A stretch of DNA of 64,000 nt from Synechococcus sp. CCY 9618. Lineage in GTDB: Bacteria > Cyanobacteriota > Cyanobacteriia > PCC-6307 > Cyanobiaceae. The notes under the pieces are model-generated. The model made no database searches, had not been told where the DNA came from, and saw only the letters and a program-made list of their open reading frames with translations. Location: NCBI RefSeq assembly GCF_019038415.1, contig NZ_JAFKRG010000006.1:1-64000 (forward strand), given 5' to 3'. The translations under genes were made by a program, and so were the position numbers. Below, one piece after another: positions 61,963 through 64,000 of this stretch; position 1 is the first letter of the stretch; the number at the start of each line of letters is the position of its first letter.

Positions 61963-62694
61963 GTGTTGGCGGCACAGACGCCCACCCCGACGACCTCCTC
62001 CGCGGCGATCAGCCCCCGGGAGGGTTCCCTGTGCAATGGCATCAGCCCCTGGCTCTCCCCGGTGGCGATGCTGGTCACCGTCGACCTGGCGCTGCAGGGG
62101 TATTTCGGTGAGCTTCGGGTGCTCGATCGCGAGCATCTGCCCACCGAGGGTGCCGTGCTGCTGGCCCCCACCCACCGGGCCCGCTGGGACGCCCTGATGC
62201 TGCCCTGGGCGGCCGGGCGCCGGGTCACCGGCCGCGACTGCCGCTTCATGGTGACGGCCGACGAGATGAAGGGGCTGCAGGGCTGGTTCCTGCACCGCCT
62301 GGGCTGTTTCCCGGTGAACCAGGGCCGTCCCACCCTGGCGAGTCTTCGCTACTCGGTGGAGCTGCTCGCCTGCGGTCAGCAGCTCGTCGTCTTTCCCGAG
62401 GGCCGCATCCGACGGGAGGACGGTCCCATCCGCCTGCACCAGGGCCTCGCCCGCCTGGCCCTGCTGGCCACCAGCCAGGGCGTCGAGGTGCCGGTGGTGC
62501 CGGTGGGGATCGCCTATGGCCATGCCGATCCGCGTCCCGGGGACGCAGCCGCCCTGTGTTTCGGATCCCCGTTGCGGGCGCAGGGACAGGGCCGTGACGC
62601 AGCCCTTGGATTCAGTGCCGAGCTGGCCAGGGCGATGGAGTCGGCCGAGCAAGCGGCCCGATCGGCGGTCGGCCGACCGATCAGCTCCCCGTAA
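61963..62694 (+). CDS. plsC: lysophospholipid acyltransferase (PlsC-like)
   Basis: PlsC esterifies lysophosphatidate at the membrane. The catalytic motif HxxxxD is in LLAPTHRARWDALMLPWAAG, the second block MVTADEMKGLQGWFLHRLGC, and the third VVFPEGRIRREDGPIRLHQG, the conserved FPEGx motif. The protein has 243 residues and no clear helix, so it may be peripheral. The TTG at 61963 is the likeliest start. Together with cdsA it belongs to phospholipid synthesis, although the genes are 50 kb apart. Confidence 0.88.
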   Translation: MLAAQTPTPTTSSAAISPREGSLCNGISPWLSPVAMLVTVDLALQGYFGELRVLDREHLPTEGAVLLAPTHRARWDALMLPWAAGRRVTGRDCRFMVTADEMKGLQGWFLHRLGCFPVNQGRPTLASLRYSVELLACGQQLVVFPEGRIRREDGPIRLHQGLARLALLATSQGVEVPVVPVGIAYGHADPRPGDAAALCFGSPLRAQGQGRDAALGFSAELARAMESAEQAARSAVGRPISSP

Positions 62695-62723
62695 AGTTCG
62701 CCGGTTATCCGTCAGGCGTCGAC

Positions 62724-63299
62724 GTGTCCAGGCTTTCCGCCAACCATTCCTCCCGATCCGGTCGGCCAGCGCGCCTGGCCCGGATCTGCGGAAGCTCCCT
62801 CGCCCTGCTGACCCTGGCTCTGCCGCTGACCACGCCGCCGCTGCTCGCCCAGGGTGCTACCCAGACCGTTCAGCCCGCCAGCTCCGATTTCGACATCGCG
62901 GCGGTCAAGTCCCTGCTTTCAAGGGGCGATGCGGCGGTGGCCAGCGGCAACCTGGCCGAGGGGCGGCGCCTCTATGACCTGGCCCGTGACGCCAGCCGGC
63001 GCCTGCTGGGCTTCTACCGCGATATCAGCGGCTCCTTCCGCGGCCTGGATGCCCGCATCCCCCGGGAGATGGATGACAAGGGTCGGGAGACACTCACCCT
63101 GCTGGCGGAAGCGAATCTGAGGCTGGCGGCCCTGTTCCGGCGTCAGAGCCAGCCGGAGGTGGCCATCCCCCTCCTGGTGGAGGTGGTCAAGACCATGACG
63201 CCCACCAACGAGCTGGGCCGCAGGGCCTACCAGCAACTGGTGGAACTGGGCTTCGTGGCCACCCCCTACACCGCCCCGGGATCGACCGGGGGGGGCTGA
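62724..63299 (+). CDS. exported protein of unknown function, 191 aa
   Basis: A signal peptide is visible ([20 protein letters not shown]), ending near residue 43. The mature part is helical and looks like one or two TPR-like repeats: [40 protein letters not shown] and [20 protein letters not shown]. Similar proteins occur widely in cyanobacteria with no known function. GTG at 62724. It is followed 47 bases later by bolA. Confidence 0.68.
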   Translation: MSRLSANHSSRSGRPARLARICGSSLALLTLALPLTTPPLLAQGATQTVQPASSDFDIAAVKSLLSRGDAAVASGNLAEGRRLYDLARDASRRLLGFYRDISGSFRGLDARIPREMDDKGRETLTLLAEANLRLAALFRRQSQPEVAIPLLVEVVKTMTPTNELGRRAYQQLVELGFVATPYTAPGSTGGG

Positions 63300-63346
63300 T
63301 CGTCCCTAGATTCCTTTCGCCCGCCATTCCCAGATTCCTCGCCGCC

Positions 63347-63580
63347 ATGGTGCAACCGGAGCAGGTCAAGGACGCGATCCTGCGTGAGCTCCCCGACGCC
63401 GTGGTGGAGGTGGAGGATCTCACCGGCGGCGGCGACCATCTGCAGGTCAGGGTGATGTCCGGTGCGTTCGCCGGACTCAACCGGGTGCGCCAGCACCAGC
63501 TCGTCTATGGAGCCCTGCGCAGCGAGCTGGCCAGCGAGGCGATCCATGCTCTGGCCCTGCAGACCTCCCTTCCCGCCTGA
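63347..63580 (+). CDS. bolA: BolA family protein
   Basis: A 77-residue BolA/YrbA-type protein: [40 protein letters not shown] and [20 protein letters not shown]. The conserved His in RQHQLVY is the likely cluster ligand when it forms a [2Fe-2S] heterodimer with a monothiol glutaredoxin. That partner is the next gene, 23 bases downstream. Confidence 0.93.
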   Translation: MVQPEQVKDAILRELPDAVVEVEDLTGGGDHLQVRVMSGAFAGLNRVRQHQLVYGALRSELASEAIHALALQTSLPA

Positions 63581-63603
63581 TTTCCCGCCCCTCTTTTCCA
63601 GCC

Positions 63604-63927
63604 ATGGACGCCAGCACCCGCCAACGCATCGACGCCCTGATCACAGCCCACCCGGTGGTGGTGTTCATGAAGGGCAACAAGCTGATGCCCCAGTGCGGCT
63701 TCTCCAACAACGTCGTTCAGATCCTGCAGTCCCTGGGTGTGCCTTTCGAAACCTTCGACGTGCTCGCCGACATGGAGGTCCGTCAGGGGATCAAGGAGTT
63801 CTCCGACTGGCCCACGATCCCTCAGGTGTACGTGAAAGGGGAGTTCCTTGGGGGCTCCGACATCCTGATCGAGATGTACAACAGCGGGGAGCTGCGCGAG
63901 AAACTGGAGGTTGCCCTGGCCTCCTAG
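63604..63927 (+). CDS. grxD: monothiol glutaredoxin (Grx4/GrxD type)
   Basis: The 107-residue protein has VVVFMKGNKLMPQCGFSNNV with the CGFS active site, WPTIPQVYVKGEFLGGSDIL (cis-Pro and glutathione contacts), and ends IEMYNSGELREKLEVALAS. CGFS glutaredoxins carry a [2Fe-2S] cluster bridged by two glutathiones and work with BolA in iron-sulfur or iron regulation. Confidence 0.96.
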   Translation: MDASTRQRIDALITAHPVVVFMKGNKLMPQCGFSNNVVQILQSLGVPFETFDVLADMEVRQGIKEFSDWPTIPQVYVKGEFLGGSDILIEMYNSGELREKLEVALAS

Positions 63928-63976
63928 GCCGGGCGCTTCACTGCAGCACCACTGGCCTCAACGGGCGCCGGTGCTC

Positions 63977-64000
63977 TCAGTAGCGGCTCGTCTCCATGAG
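63977..64000 (-). CDS. possible 3' end of a minus-strand gene running out of the window
   Basis: Reading the minus strand from the window edge, ATG GAG ACG AGC CGC TAC TGA gives a run that ends METSRY and a stop at 63977-63979. It is convergent with grxD. Too short to identify. Confidence 0.25.
   Translation of the reverse strand, partial: LMETSRY

Noticed and set aside
1-64000. tRNA, rRNA and prophage or insertion-sequence genes
   Set aside because: I looked for T-loop motifs, transposase and integrase motifs and long terminal repeats and saw none.

Overview
The window is a gene-dense, GC-rich chromosome segment from a picocyanobacterium, most likely of the Cyanobium/Synechococcus type. 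The inference rests on plant-type markers: a Ycf54 family protein (chlorophyll ring-E cyclase partner), a PsbP-like (CyanoP) lipoprotein, a plastid-type ClpC, two cyanobacterial Gly-rich RRM proteins and a group-2-type sigma factor, all in uniformly GC-rich sequence with many GTG/TTG starts and overlapping genes. I see no tRNA, rRNA, insertion sequence or CRISPR array.

Layout. 1-5.4 kb: end of a sigma factor gene, an RRM protein, two small unknowns, a decayed family-21 glycosyltransferase and a DUF2339 membrane protein. 5.5-10.9 kb: ABC1/UbiB kinase, PLP decarboxylase-like protein, cbiT, cdsA and a DUF2993 protein. 10.9-16 kb: FAD oxidoreductase carrying an extra exported tail, DUF1499, peroxiredoxin-like protein, alpha/beta hydrolase and glycerol-dehydrogenase-like protein. 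16-22.5 kb: GGDEF/EAL protein facing a periplasmic-binding lipoprotein, then clpC. 22.6-31.5 kb: rimI, then a long co-directional run lysA-cdaA-uppS-bioB-trhO-GST/DUF952 and further enzymes. 31.5-37 kb: PEBP protein, lipA, recR, CyanoP, a FAD oxidoreductase and an NHLM-type HlyD secretion protein coupled to a 63-residue membrane protein.

37-47.2 kb is almost all on the minus strand: GAF-GGDEF cyclase, an efflux-like FUSC-FUSC-TolC-CLC run, an LCP-family ligase, an ABC exporter and a second RRM protein. 47.4-50.3 kb: two small unknowns, a DEAD-box helicase and a cupin. 50.8-59.6 kb: complete overlapping recC-recB-recD operon. 59.6-64 kb: metallophosphatase, a Nif11-like small protein, ycf54, pdxJ, plsC, an exported unknown, bolA and a monothiol glutaredoxin.

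Functional themes are envelope building (lysA, uppS, cdaA, cdsA, plsC, LCP), cyclic-nucleotide signalling (one c-di-AMP cyclase, two c-di-GMP proteins), cofactors (biotin, lipoate, cobalamin, pyridoxal phosphate) and recombination (recR, recBCD). The observations I rate highest are an orphan NHLM-type secretion protein with a coupled mini-membrane protein, the FUSC-FUSC-TolC-CLC operon, an oxidoreductase read through into an exported domain, a recR that appears to start at CTG, a GST-DUF952 fusion, a nested RNA-like hairpin at 50.5 kb and a leader element shared by the two RRM genes.
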